64,000 nt of DNA from Pelagomonas calceolata (Eukaryota > Sar > Pelagophyceae > Pelagomonadales > Pelagomonadaceae): positions 1 through 64,000 of the forward strand of contig CAKKNE010000003.1 in the NCBI GenBank assembly GCA_918797485.1, given 5' to 3'. Position numbers and translations under genes: made by a program. The notes beneath the pieces were generated by a model. That model searched no databases and was not told the DNA's origin. It worked only from the letters and a program-made list of their open reading frames with translations. Shown piece by piece: positions 9,404-19,618 of this stretch (its first letter is position 1; the number at the start of each line of letters is the position of its first letter).

Positions 9404-12400
9404 ATGTCGTGGAACCGCGGCCAGTACTTTGGCGGGAAGAAGGACGGCTGCGCGGACCACAGCGGCCGCCGGCACGAGCCGTCCGTCGTCGAGGACGAGT
9501 CGCAATTACCGGAGCACGAGCGCTGCGGCAACATGCACGCCTTGTCGTTCGCGAGCATCTGCGCGCGCCTGGACCGCGCCGAAGCGCCGGGGCCCCAGTC
9601 GGCGAAGCACGGCCTCGTCTTCGACCGAGAGCTCCTCAAGGCCGCGGGCAAGCAGTCGCTCTACCCCGTCGTGCGGCTCCTGTGCACGAGCCTCGACGTC
9701 GGACGGCGGAACTTTGGCCTCAAGGAGAAGGGCCTCGCGCAGCTCTACCTGCAGCTCACTGGATTAAAAGGCGCGGACCCGGCGAAAAATAAAGCCGCGG
9801 GCAAGCTCCACTTCTTCGCCGGCACGGCGTCGGCGCGCGGCACGCACATGGGCGCGGAGCTCGGCGCGGCGCTCGTGGAAGTGCTGAAGGGCCGCGTGCC
9901 GCCGCACGGCGACATGACGCTGGGCGAGGTGCACGATTTCCTCGACCAGCTCGCGCGCATGACGAAGAGCGAGACGAAGCGGACGATCTTCGAAAAGGTC
10001 TACACGCGCCTGAGCCCGCGCGAGCACAAGTGGCTCGCGCGCGTCATTATCGGCAATTTGAAGCTCGGCGGCCTCGGGGACAACACGATCTTCAAGCACC
10101 TGCACCGGTCGGCGAAGGACCGGTATGCGGAGTGCCAGAACCTGAAAAAGGTCTGCGCCGAGTACGCCGTGGGCGGCCCGGGCCACAACGCCGCGGCGAC
10201 GCCCGCGGGCCGCGTCGAGCCCGGCGAGTCCTTCAAGCCGATGCTGGCGCACGGCGAGCCGAACATCGACGACCAGGCGACGCACACCGTGCGGGAGCTG
10301 CAACGCGTCGCCAAGAAGCGGTTCGGCATCGAGGGCGTGCCGCCGATCACGTGCGAGGTGAAGCTCGACGGCGAGCGGATCATGGCCCACCTCGTGAACG
10401 GCGAGATACGCCTCTGGACGCGGAGCCCGACGGACTACACGTCCCACTACGGGCCCTGCATCTCGGAGACGCTCCTTAAGTGCTTGCAGGGATGCGACGC
10501 GGCGATCCTGGACGGCGAGTGCCTCGCGGTGTGCACGCAGACGGGCGAGTGCGTGCGCTTCGGGTCGAACCAGACGTGTTCGCGCGTCGAGCGTGCGCTT
10601 AAGGATCGAGGGCTGCCGACGGTGCACTTTGACCCCAACGACGAGCACGTCGTCAAGTCGATCGAGGAGTCGGTGGCCCAGATGAACGACTCGACGGTGG
10701 ACGCGGAGCAGATCAAGACGGCTCGTTTGGTGTTCGTGTGCTTTGATGCGTTATATCTGAGCGGGGACGGCGCGGAGGAGCTGCTGGGCGAGGACGACGC
10801 CGGCAAGAAGATCAAGCCGGGCGCGCTCGGGCACCTCCCCCTGAAAATAAGAAGGCGCATCGCCGAGCGTATCACGAGAAGGGAAGACGCGGCGTTCCGG
10901 CGCATCCGCATGGTGGAGCATATTAACATTACAGATACAGAAGACAAAAAGCGGGTCGATCAGCTCCACGCGTTCTACGACCAGGTCGTCTCGAGGGGCG
11001 GCGAGGGCGTCGTCGTCAAGCTCCTGGACTCGCCCTACATCCTAGGAGAGCGGTCGCGCGCGACGCGGGCGTGGATCAAGCTCAAGCCCGAGTACGGCGC
11101 CGACGGCGACATCCCGCGGCTCGACTATTTAATAGTGGCGGGCAACTGGTCCGACGCGGCGACGGGCGGGCGCACGGGGCGCCTGTCCAAGTACACGGTG
11201 GCGGCGCGGTGCCCGCACACGGGCCGCTTCTACGCGGTCGGGAGGGTGGGCACGGGCTACGGCTTTGCGCGCGTCAAGGATATCCACGAAAAACTAAAGG
11301 GCAATCTGGACAACTACGACCCGAAGTCGCGCCCGGACTGGCTGGACGGCGGGTGGCACCCAAAACCCGACAACAGGCCCGACTTGATAGTACGGGACCC
11401 GTCCAAGTCCCTGGTCCTGGAAATAAAGTGCGCCGAGCTCGTCGTCTCGACCGAATACGGGAGCGTGGGCCGCACGTTCCGGTTCCCGCGCGTCGAGCGC
11501 GTCCGCGAGGACAAGGGCGCCGACGACGTGTCGACGCTCGACGAGGTGCGGCGCGTCGGCGAGCGCAAGCGCACCGTTGCCAAGATCGGCGGCGCCGGCG
11601 CCGGCGGCAAGAAGAAGAAGAAGAAAATCACGCGCAAGCAGGCGGACGGCGTCCGGCGCGACCAGCTCGTCGACGTCGAGGCGCTCGAGGAGCTGCGGCA
11701 GGCCTCGACGAAGCCCAAGGTGTTCAAGAAGGACGAGTTCCTCGCGCTGCCGTCGGCGCGCTGCGGCGACCTGGACCGGCCGGCGCTGCTGCAGCTGATC
11801 GCCGAGGCGGGCGGCGTCGTGCGGAGCGCCGCGCCGGACGAGTTCGACCCCGACGCGCCGCTGATCGTCCTCGGCGCGGCGGGCGACGGCCGTCTGCTCA
11901 TGGTCACGGCCTACGCGTCGACGGGCTACGCCGTGCTCGACGCGGCCTGGTGCGCCGAGTGCGTCGCCGCCGGCGTGCGCCTCGCGCCGGCGCCGCGCCA
12001 CTACCTCGCGACGCCGCCGCCGCAGAAGCTCGAGGAGCTGCAGCAGACCTTCGAGCCGGTCTGGGGCCTGCCTAGATTTCGCGCGCCGTCGGTCGACGAG
12101 CTCCGGACCTGCGCGGCGCACGCGCGGGCGCACCGCGGCGGCCACTGGTTCTACGACGACGCTGTTGTTGATGAGGCGCCGGACACCGACGCCGCGCTCG
12201 CGGCGCACGGCGTGACGCCGCTCTCGCGCGTCCTGCGCCCGGCGCGCGTCGCCGTCGCGCCGGAGACCGCCTGCCTCGCGTCGCGGCTCCGGCTCTACGG
12301 CGCGACCGTCGTGGCCCCGGACGCCGCGACGCACGTGCTCGCCGACGTCTGGGCCGCGGCGCCGCCGGCCAACGGGGCCCCGGTCGTGAACCGCGCGTGG

Positions 12401-12559
12401 CTCGACGATTGTGTGGTACAGAGACGTGTCGTTCCCGTTGTCCAGGAGCGGCACGCCCCACCTTCGTTTCTCGCCGCGCCCGTCGTGCCGCGGCCGGCTT
12501 CTCCTCCTCCAGTGGCTGCCGCGGCCGAGCCCGAGTCGGACGAGGACTCTTTCGCTTGA
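9404..12559 (+). CDS. LIG4: DNA ligase IV, ATP-dependent (NHEJ)
   Basis: 1,051 aa in one exon. An N-terminal DNA-binding domain (about 40-280) contains the family's patterns around LYPVVRLL and RLSPREHKWLARVIIGNLKLG. The adenylation motif I is EVKLDGER with the AMP-accepting Lys near residue 321. Downstream motifs are visible: ILDGE (III), DALYL (IIIa), GEGVVVK (IV) and WIKLKPEY (V). After a Lys-rich linker near residue 735, two BRCT domains follow at about 790-870 and 950-1025, the arrangement that lets LIG4 bind XRCC4. It seals double-strand breaks in non-homologous end joining in the nucleus. Spacing to the convergent PP1 gene is about 150 bp. Confidence 0.93.
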   Translation: MSWNRGQYFGGKKDGCADHSGRRHEPSVVEDESQLPEHERCGNMHALSFASICARLDRAEAPGPQSAKHGLVFDRELLKAAGKQSLYPVVRLLCTSLDVGRRNFGLKEKGLAQLYLQLTGLKGADPAKNKAAGKLHFFAGTASARGTHMGAELGAALVEVLKGRVPPHGDMTLGEVHDFLDQLARMTKSETKRTIFEKVYTRLSPREHKWLARVIIGNLKLGGLGDNTIFKHLHRSAKDRYAECQNLKKVCAEYAVGGPGHNAAATPAGRVEPGESFKPMLAHGEPNIDDQATHTVRELQRVAKKRFGIEGVPPITCEVKLDGERIMAHLVNGEIRLWTRSPTDYTSHYGPCISETLLKCLQGCDAAILDGECLAVCTQTGECVRFGSNQTCSRVERALKDRGLPTVHFDPNDEHVVKSIEESVAQMNDSTVDAEQIKTARLVFVCFDALYLSGDGAEELLGEDDAGKKIKPGALGHLPLKIRRRIAERITRREDAAFRRIRMVEHINITDTEDKKRVDQLHAFYDQVVSRGGEGVVVKLLDSPYILGERSRATRAWIKLKPEYGADGDIPRLDYLIVAGNWSDAATGGRTGRLSKYTVAARCPHTGRFYAVGRVGTGYGFARVKDIHEKLKGNLDNYDPKSRPDWLDGGWHPKPDNRPDLIVRDPSKSLVLEIKCAELVVSTEYGSVGRTFRFPRVERVREDKGADDVSTLDEVRRVGERKRTVAKIGGAGAGGKKKKKKITRKQADGVRRDQLVDVEALEELRQASTKPKVFKKDEFLALPSARCGDLDRPALLQLIAEAGGVVRSAAPDEFDPDAPLIVLGAAGDGRLLMVTAYASTGYAVLDAAWCAECVAAGVRLAPAPRHYLATPPPQKLEELQQTFEPVWGLPRFRAPSVDELRTCAAHARAHRGGHWFYDDAVVDEAPDTDAALAAHGVTPLSRVLRPARVAVAPETACLASRLRLYGATVVAPDAATHVLADVWAAAPPANGAPVVNRAWLDDCVVQRRVVPVVQERHAPPSFLAAPVVPRPASPPPVAAAAEPESDEDSFA

Positions 12560-12712
12560 TTTGTTGTGCTAAGTATGCTTCTGTGTTCGAACCGCACTAC
12601 TTACCGCACGTGGCCCCATGGCGCGAGGCAGATGGTAGTAGAAGTACGAGTATACACGAGATGCCCCCCATCCGTCTGACGCGGGCGGGAGCGGTGTTGT
12701 TGGGTGGGGAAC

Positions 12713-14112
12713 TCAGGGCCCCTTGCGTGCCGGCGGCGTCGCCGGCCGCTGCGCGACGCCCGCGAGCGCCTGGCGCTTCGCTTTTTCTGCCGGCTTTAGG
12801 ATCTGGAAGGAGCACATGAGCGTCTCGTCGACGGCCATCATGCCGCCCGCGTTGTCGAACTCGCCGCAGTAGTTCGGCGCCGAGAAGATCGTGACGAGCT
12901 GCCTTCGCGCGAAGAACTCGTAGCCGTCCTCGACGACCTGGTGCGCCCGGCAGACCAGGTCCAAGTCCATCTTGCGGCGGGCGCGCGGACGATGTCCTCG
13001 CCGAACGTGAACGAGACGCCGCGGTCGTTCTCGCCCCAGCCGACCATGTCCTTGTCCGGGTCGCTCCAGAGCAGATCGCACAGCAGGCCCGTGTCCGGCA
13101 CGTCCGTCGGCCGCACGATCTTTTTGATCTGGTCGAGCTGCTGCAATTCCGGACTCAAGCCGCCGTGGCAGCAGAAGATCTTCTCGTCGACGATGGCCGC
13201 CACCGGCAGGCAGTTGAAGCAGTCCGTGAAGGTCTTCCACATCTTGATGTTGTACCTTCTTTTACATTCGTCGTAGAAGCCGTAAATTCTGTTGATCGAG
13301 GCGCACTCGTGGTTGCCCCGCAGGATGAAAAAGTTTTCGGGGTACTTGATTTTAAAGGCGAGTAGTCTGTGTGGAAATCAACCAGTGTGTTGGGTGCACC
13401 CGACAATCCTTCACTAAGTCATTTCTCGGCGATGACGCTGCCATCCTGGCTCGGTCGAGCGGTGAGGAACCGGCATCGCCACGCCATCGAGCAGGCGCCG
13501 CGTCGATGGCGTTGAGGACGACGCGATGATTCAGCACGAACGCGCCGTAAAATTTTGATTTCCACACAGCTAGTAGCAAGCAGATCGTCTCGAGGGATTG
13601 TTTGCCTCTGTCTACGTAGTCGCCCAGGAAGAGGTAGTTTGCTTCGGGCGGGAAGCCTCCGTACTCGAATAATCTCAATAGATCATGGTATTGGCCGTGG
13701 ACATCGCCACCTGTGTGGAAATCAAAATTTTACGGCGCGTTCGTGCTGAATCGCCGCGTCGTCCTCCACGCCATCGACGCGACGCCTGCTCGATGGCGTG
13801 GCGATGCCGGTTCCTCGCCGCTCGACCGAGCCAGGACAGCCGCGCCATCGCCGCGAGGTGACTTAGTGAAGAATTGTCGGGTGCACCCACCCTTGGTTGA
13901 TTTCCACACAGATCGCCACAAATCTTGATGGGCGCCTCGAGCTCGAGCAGGATGGGCTGCGCCATGAAGACCTCCCTCGCCCTAATGCATAACATACGGA
14001 TCTCGTTGTCCTCGAGCGCCACCTGTTTTCCCGGGCGCTCGCCGCGGACGCTAAGGAGTTTTTCCAGCACCGCGTCGACGGCGTCGGTACTGCTGGTGGC
14101 CATTTGAGCCAT
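12713..14112 (-). CDS. PP1: Protein phosphatase 1 catalytic subunit, three exons
   Basis: Exons are 14112-13920, 13710-13578 and 13366-12713. Both introns are introner insertions. The spliced product has the PP1 signature blocks: [68 protein letters not shown], then [14 protein letters not shown] and [17 protein letters not shown]. Metal ligands (GDxHG, GDxVDRG, GNHE) are all present. It dephosphorylates Ser/Thr in nucleus and cytosol with targeting subunits. In exon 3, just after TFGEDIV (about 12985-12970), the reading frame changes by one missing base before [11 protein letters not shown]; with that base the total would be 326 aa, normal for PP1. I take this as an indel error or a very recent mutation, since conservation continues on both sides. 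Confidence 0.93.
13367..13569 (-). mobile_element. Introner element B, in sense orientation in PP1
   Basis: A 203-bp element with a perfect 15-bp terminal inverted repeat (CTGTGTGGAAATCAA at one end, its complement at the other). It is flanked by an imperfect 8-bp duplication (GCTACTAG upstream and ACTACTCG downstream in gene sense, 6/8). The intron is 13367-13577: a GC donor at the first two bases of the upstream duplication, acceptor CAG at the element end. This yields the conserved [10 protein letters not shown] frame. About 90% identical to element A. Confidence 0.93.
13711..13911 (+). mobile_element. Introner element A, antisense in PP1
   Basis: A 201-bp element with the same 15-bp inverted repeats as element B but inserted the other way round. 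It has a perfect 8-bp target duplication, GTGGCGAT in gene sense, at 13912-13919 and 13703-13710. The intron is 13711-13919: GT donor is the start of the upstream duplication, acceptor CAG is the inverted-repeat end. Removal restores KICGDVHGQY exactly. Its perfect duplication suggests a recent insertion. Confidence 0.96.
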
Positions 14113-14819
14113 AGTTGCGTCTGCGCTTAGCGCGAAGGCTGCGCGGTTCTAAATGCTGTCTTGCGGCGGCTTTATCGCTGCTCGGCCGCGGCGCCGCGCC
14201 TTGTTTGCCCCTGTGGTGCAGCTCTGGCTGTACCTCTTGCCGCTGCCTGGGGAAGACCGGCGCGTCGCTGTGGTATCGCTGGCGGCCTACTGAGGAGGTC
14301 TACCAGCGTCCCGAGGGTCCCAGCAGTGCGGAGGGCGGTTGCCGCGCACGCTCAAGCGACGACGAGCAAAAGCTCGAGGTACTGGTATGATGGCTCCTTG
14401 ATCCCTCTGTGCGCCGTGCGCACGTCTGTAGGCGTCTTGGAGCATTCCTCCAAATTCGAGCAGAAGTGAAAATCAACTTGTTTGCAAGAGGGCAGCGCGC
14501 GCGTCTGCAGCGCGCCTCCAGCCTGAGCAGTCCGTCGTGGCAGTTCGAGGACTCCTACCGCGTGTTGGAACGGTTGCTCTCGCTGTCCGACGCCGCTCCG
14601 GTCGTCGGCCCGGGCTCGAGGCTCAGCATGTTGGCTGCAGTGGCACGCTGTCTCGACTGGTTACGCACAATATAAATCGGTGTGACTACTGAAACGAGCC
14701 GCAGGCATCCCTGCCGAGCCGCTGCTTCAATTGTAATCCAAGCAGCTCTGACCACGCAGAGTGCTCAGGCTGCAGTGCCTGCCACAGCAGCATAGCGGCA
14801 CAATCGCTGCGAAAAGAAG
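14113..14819. other. Divergent spacer, no gene seen
   Basis: 707 bp between the PP1 start and the 14820 gene. Short open frames in it have no recognisable domains. Confidence 0.5.
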
Positions 14820-15275
14820 ATGTCCGGCAGCATCCCGCCCCAACTCACCGCCGACGACGCGCGCCGCGTGGCCGACGTGCGTCGGGACGTGTGGACCGCC
14901 GGCTTGCGAGGCGCGGTCGCCGGCGTGTTCATCGGCTCGACGGGCTGGCTGGGCGCGCGGCACCTGAATATGCTCCCGAAGGCCTTCCGGACGCCGAACC
15001 ACTTTAGTCTGGCGACGATGGGCTGCGGCGCGCTCGTGAGCTTCCTGAGCTCGCTGGCCGCGGGGAAGAACAGCGTGCAGCGCATCGGCGACGTCTTCTC
15101 GCGCGGGGCGGTCAAGCCGGACGCGGAGCGACGGCCCGTCTCGGCGCTGCAGCTCGCGCGGGCGAACGGTTTCACCGACGACATCGCCGCGCGGCGCCGC
15201 GGCCGCGCGCACGCGCTCAGCCACGGCGACGACGAGGCGCGGCACGGCTTCGCGCCAAAGCCGCCCGACTCGTGA
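14820..15275 (+). CDS. Small membrane protein, hypothetical
   Basis: 151 aa. Two hydrophobic segments at about residues 28-48 (RGAVAGVFIGSTGWLG) and 67-86 (LATMGCGALVSFLSSLAAGK), ending in a charged, Arg-rich tail with RGRAHALSHGDDEARHGF. The layout, an amphipathic start, two short membrane segments and a GK after the second, recalls OCIA-domain proteins of mitochondria and endosomes, but I cannot see the family's diagnostic residues. Function unknown. Its stop lies about 100 bp from the stop of the convergent plastid gene. Confidence 0.6.
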   Translation: MSGSIPPQLTADDARRVADVRRDVWTAGLRGAVAGVFIGSTGWLGARHLNMLPKAFRTPNHFSLATMGCGALVSFLSSLAAGKNSVQRIGDVFSRGAVKPDAERRPVSALQLARANGFTDDIAARRRGRAHALSHGDDEARHGFAPKPPDS

Positions 15276-15372
15276 CTCCGTCACACTCGTGTGTAAGTCT
15301 GTTTGTTCAATACTCGCGACAGTCCGCGGCGTTTAGTACGGGAGAAGGTAAAGCCGACTGCCGAAAAAAAAG

Positions 15373-16898
15373 CTAGCCGCCGACCTTCTTGATGTACTGG
15401 CCCGCCTGGTCGGCCGTGAAGCCGTCGGGCAGCTTGCCGTCGTAGGAGTCGTTGTGCCAGGGCATCTGCTCGCCCTTCTGCTCGGCCGCGAGCTCGGCGG
15501 CCTCGAGGTCGAAGACGCTCGTCGTCGCCTCGTTCCACATGAGGTCCTGCTGCTCGCGCGCGCTCGTGACGTCGCCGTACAATTCCGTCGCCACCGTCTC
15601 GGCGATGGCGGCGATTTGGTTGATGCGCACCATGAGGGGCTCGCCGTTGTCGTCGATGTTCCCAAAGTCGGCGATGAGCTGCTGGCACGCGGCGATGAAC
15701 TTGGTCGGGTCGACCTCGGGGCCCTCCTGCGTCTTCTTGGCCGCGTCCTTGCCGTAGTCCTCGCCGAAGCTCAGGGCCAGGCCCTCCTTGGGCTCGAAGG
15801 CTCTTTGGAGAATCGTTTTCTTGGTCTCGTCGTCGTCCGTGCGCAGCAGCGCTCAACAACCGTTTCTCGGGCGCGTCCTTGGCGATGCGCTTGTCCATCT
15901 CGTCGCGGCACCGGTTCGCCAGGTTCTTCATGAGCTCGGCCGCGCCGGCGCCCGCCGCGCCCGCCGCGAGCGCCTGCTGCCGGTTCGCGTCGAGCAGTTC
16001 CACCAAAGGCGCGTCGATCTGGTTGATGATGGCGAGCTCCTGGATCTTCGCGAACATCTTCTCGGGCGAGCCCTGCTGCATGACGGTCCCCAGCCGGGCG
16101 GCGGCCTGCTCGAGGCGCTTCGCCGAGAGCGAGTTGACCGCCTCGATGATGGCGTTGAGGGCCTGCGTGTCGGGCCGGTCGCCCGCGTCGCGCCGCTCCG
16201 TCGCCAGCGCGAGCAGGGAGTAGTCGCACCGTTCGAACGCGCCCTCGACGGCGCCGCGAGCTCGCCCTTGGCCTCGGCCTGGACGAATTCCGACAGCAGC
16301 GCGTCGTACGTCCGAGCGCGTCGCCGTAGAGGCCCGCCTCGCCCGGGCCTTCGCTCCGCGCCTCGCGCGCCATCTCGGCGTACTGCTCGATGCCGGACGC
16401 GACGGCCGCCGCGCCCAGGACCTGCTCCGTGTCGACGACCACCTCGCCGCGCGCGAGCGCCGCCGCGCGCTCGGCCTCGGCCTCGACCTCGGCTTCGATC
16501 CGAGCCTGCGCCTCTTCGGCTTCTTTCGTCATTTTTTCGACCATGTCCAGCGTCGCCCGGATCATGTCCACGAGGCTCTTTAGGCCTTCTCTTTCTTCCA
16601 TGTCGTCGCTGTCCTCGGCCTTGTCGGAGACGAACTTGAGAAAGTCCTCGGTGTACAGCTCCGGCGCCGAGGCGACGTCCTCGCGCGGGTCGCGCGAGCT
16701 GAAGATCAATTCTCCGAGCAGCACGTCGTGGTCCTTGTCGCTGGCGCCGCCGCCCGCCGGGGTGACCGGCGCTATGCTTTGGCCTTTGGCGTCGAGCAGA
16801 TTGACCACGGGCGCCCGCCGCTGATAAAGAGACGGCATCGCCGGGCGGAGCGCCCTGACCGTCGTCGTCGCGGCCACGAGCAGCGCTGCTGTCCGCAT
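15373..16898 (-). CDS. Plastid-targeted protein of unknown function, frame-interrupted
   Basis: The ATG at 16898 begins a signal-peptide-like leader, MRTAALLVAATTTVRALRPAMPSLYQ, followed by an Arg/Ser/Pro transit-like stretch, as in secondary-plastid proteins. The mature part is helical and acidic, with clear coding blocks GLKSLVDMIRATLDMVEKMTKE, TYDALLSEFVQAEAKGE, CDYSLLALATERRDAGD, MFAKIQELAIINQIDAPLVELL, LMVRINQIAAIAETVATELYGD and the end GFTADQAGQYIKKVGG. These blocks lie in different frames: two apparent missing bases (near 16310 and 16258) and one extra base (near 15853) separate them; corrected, the product would be about 508 aa. No known domain recognised. Blocks of this quality in three frames point to assembly indels more than to decay. 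Confidence 0.65.
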
Positions 16899-17402
16899 GG
16901 TGTTGAGTGGCTTGGTCGGGCGAGGGCTTCCTAGGGCGCAAGGCTGCACTCTGTTACGGTGCACTCGGCTGAAACGCTGAACGGTTGACGTGGCTCGTTG
17001 ATACGGCGTACTGGGTCGATCGCAGCACAGACGCTATGCCTGAAACGGTCTTCAGCAAGGACGCTCCGGACAGCAACCAAAACACGCTGTCCTACGCAAC
17101 ACCGCTCCTCGCCCGTCTCAAAGTTTTGCAACCGACTCACATCCGGAATGGTGCGCTCTAGCGGTGAGGAAGGCGCCTGGTTTGAACGGGCGCCGCCAAT
17201 GGGCACTAGCGCGGGGCGCCGCAGAGGCGCTGATCGAGAGCGCCGTGCTCCCGTGCTGCCGCGCCTCCGCAACAACGCGAGAGGCTGCCCAGATCCTCGT
17301 GCACCAACGGTGCGGAACTTCTGATCACGAGCCAACGGTACCAGCACACCGGAGGAACAGATTGGCTGCCCAGAGTCTGTGACAACCTAGCTTAAGGAAG
17401 AG
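16899..17402. other. Divergent spacer, no gene seen
   Basis: About 500 bp between the starts of the plastid-protein gene and the 17403 gene. No motif copy and no convincing open frame was found. Confidence 0.5.
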
Positions 17403-18128
17403 ATGGACAGCAGCAAGCAATTCGGTGGAGATGCCTCACTGAAGGAGTATATGGAAACCAACGACGGCGCCGCGAGCTCCACCATTTCCGTCGAGCAGCA
17501 AGCGCAAACGCTGGCGCGGATGACCCTCTTCGAGCGGCAGCGGCGGCGGCGCCTCAGCGCCACGCGCGCGGCGGTCCGGAAGGACGAGGCCGGTACGGCG
17601 GACGCGCGGGCGCGGCGCCGGCGCGACAAGCTCGCGGCGCTGTCGCCGCTCGCCAAGGCCGCCGGCGTCGACGCGACCGACGGCGTCCACGCGCGGCTCG
17701 CGAAGTGCGACCGCTGCAGCACGCGGTCGATCCACCGTGCGCGCTCGGCCACGTCCGCGCGGACGCGGGAACTGGCCGCGTCCGCGGGCCGCGCCGCGCT
17801 GCGCCGCCAGCGCGGGCCCCGCGAGGCGCTCGACGCGCAGCGCGCCGAGGCCCCCGTGACCCCCGGCGCCGTCGTCGCCCCCGTGCCACACGCGAAGCTC
17901 ACGGGCAAGCAGCGCCGCCTCGTCAACGCGCACCGGCTCCGGCAGGACCCGCCCGTCGCGAGCTTCGACCTCTACCCGGACGCGTACCACGCCGACGCGC
18001 ACCGGTCCGCGCCAGTCTTCGGGGACGCCGGGGACCGCAAAACCATCGTCGACGCGCAACCCGTCCAGCCGTTCGCGGTCAGCGATCTCGCGAAAAAGGA
18101 GCGCGCGTCGTGCGTGTCGCTCGTTTAG
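17403..18128 (+). CDS. Basic hypothetical protein
   Basis: 241 aa, strongly basic. The N-terminal 50 residues look helical (SVEQQAQTLARMTLFERQRRRRLSA). The centre is Ala/Arg-rich with a Cys pair (AKCDRCSTRS). The tail has short regular pieces such as HAKLTGKQRRLVNAHRLRQDPP and SFDLYPDAYHADAHR. I recognise no family. The reading frame is intact and codon use matches its neighbours. It ends 85 bp from the convergent gene at 18214. Confidence 0.6.
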   Translation: MDSSKQFGGDASLKEYMETNDGAASSTISVEQQAQTLARMTLFERQRRRRLSATRAAVRKDEAGTADARARRRRDKLAALSPLAKAAGVDATDGVHARLAKCDRCSTRSIHRARSATSARTRELAASAGRAALRRQRGPREALDAQRAEAPVTPGAVVAPVPHAKLTGKQRRLVNAHRLRQDPPVASFDLYPDAYHADAHRSAPVFGDAGDRKTIVDAQPVQPFAVSDLAKKERASCVSLV

Positions 18129-18213
18129 TAACTCTGTTGTTTTATGTATCACGAGTACTTATACCAATCAGATGATCACAACGGGACAGGGATGGGGTGG
18201 ATGGGGACATGTA

Positions 18214-19159
18214 CTAGTCGTTCTCCTCGCCGGAGAGGAACGGCAACGCCGCGCCGACGCCGCCGACGAGGAGGTTGTCCGTGATGCCGGGGACGAACGG
18301 TACGCCGACGGCGAGACCTCCGAGGCCCAGCGCGACCGACGTCGCCAGGGTCTTGGCCTCGGGCCGGTGCGACTCCGGGAAGAGTCCGACCAGCGCCGCG
18401 CTCGCGTCGACGACCTCCTCTTTGACCCGCTCGACGGCGGCGTCGCCGAAGACGCTCACCGCCAGCGACGAAGCGCCGCCAAGCACGACGTCCGTGATGC
18501 CCGAGGCAGCTTTTCGGGCGTCGGAGAGCGACGCGTTCTCCACGTAGTCCGAGACCACGACTACCGCGCGGTCGAGCTTCTCCTGGGCGCCGTACTGCTC
18601 GTCTAGCTTGTCTAGGCGCGCCGCCTATGTGGAATGCATCAGGGGCGCCTTGAAATTTGATTTCAACACAGCGTGTCACGGAGAGCTTCGCGAGCGCCTC
18701 GAGCCGCACGGCCGCCGCCGACGCCAGCTTGCCGTCAAGCCCTGTTGCTAATTCGAACTGGGCGTCGATGCCGTCGGCGCGGACCTTGGCGGCCGCCGCG
18801 GCGACGCTGTCGAGGGCCGAAGCCAGGACGAAGCGTTTCACGGGCGGCGGCGGCGGAGGAGGCTTGACAACGGCGGATGGCCGCGTGGCCGCGAACGCGC
18901 CGGCCGCGGCGACGACCAGCGCGCAGGCGACGGCGGCCGCGATGAGGCCGGGCTGGCGCCGCGACGCCGTCGACGCTTCGTCGAGCGTCACCTCTTCGTC
19001 GTCGCTCTTGGAGTCGAGCAAGACCCAGCTCTCGCTCGGCGTCGCGATGACGATGCCGTCGTCTTCTTGGTCGCTCTTGGAGACGGCTTCGTTGGCTGCG
19101 ATCGGGCTGGCCACGTCCTCGAAACCGTCACCGATGGCTCCTTTGTCGAGAGTGTTCAT
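18214..19159 (-). CDS. Single-pass membrane protein, hypothetical, two exons
   Basis: Exon 1 is 19159-18680 and exon 2 is 18624-18214, joined over a 55-bp introner-derived intron to give 296 aa. Residues 1-68 are acidic; one membrane segment lies at about 72-92 (PGLIAAAVACALVVAAAGAFAA), followed by a Pro run and a long Ala-rich helical domain (LDSVAAAAAKVRADGIDAQFEL, then LDEQYGAQEKLDRAVVVVSDYV in exon 2), and a hydrophobic Gly-rich stretch near the end (VALGLGGLAVGVPFVPGITDNL). Reading frame is continuous across the splice. No known domain recognised. Confidence 0.72.
18625..18671 (+). mobile_element. Mini-introner (47 bp)
   Basis: Ends resemble the PP1 introners: CTATGTGGAA at one side and TTGATTTCAACACAG at the other. 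Flanking 8-bp sequences in gene sense, GTGACACG and GCGGCGCG, match at 5/8, and all three differences are transitions, as expected for an old duplication. The intron 18625-18679 starts at GT of the upstream copy and ends at the element's TAG. Only the ends survive, so this looks like an internal-deletion derivative. Confidence 0.82.
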
Positions 19160-19618
19160 AATTCTTAGAGAGAGCTTACACCTGGACCTCGTAAATTGCG
19201 TCTAGATGCCCTTTCGAGATCGAAAAAGCACAGCAGACTCGCAGAGACCTCGCGGTAGACTATTTCCGATCTTTGTTTCGCAGCCTCGGTGTCCTTGTTC
19301 GGCGGTGACGTGCGATGAACAAATTGAGAGGCTTGCTAGTGTCTTACCGGCCGCTAGCACAAAAAATATAACAGAGCCAAAAGGCGCTTTTAGCCATCTT
19401 GCCAGGCCCGGGCGTGGACTGTGTTAAGGACAGACCTTTAGAATACAAGCAACCAGCAGCACAGCAAAAAAATCGCGCGAGAAAAGACGCTCCCGCCGCT
19501 GCAGGCGACGTAAAAAAGTGCTGCGTAAAAAGCCGACCCCGCGGCGGTCCACGGCTAGGCGGCCTTCTCTAAGCAAAGCAAGCAAAAACAGCAGCAAACA
19601 AAACAGCAAAAACAACAA
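19160..19618. other. Divergent promoter spacer
   Basis: 459 bp between two start codons, holding a CTAG motif copy at 19336-19357 followed by an A-rich tract (acaaaaaatataac). The last 60 bases before the ubiquitin-like gene are A/C-rich (aaaacagcaaaaacaacaa), typical of a 5' leader. No gene seen. Confidence 0.55.
19336..19357 (+). promoter_or_regulatory. CTAG intergenic motif, copy 2
   Basis: Reads CTAGTGTCTTAC-CGGC-CGCTAG on the plus strand, 262 bp upstream of the ubiquitin-like gene and 177 bp upstream of the divergent membrane-protein gene. Confidence 0.65.

Noticed and set aside
11294-12454. Minus-strand frame opposite the ligase IV C-terminus
   Set aside because: Mirror of the GC-rich third codon positions; the plus strand encodes BRCT domains.
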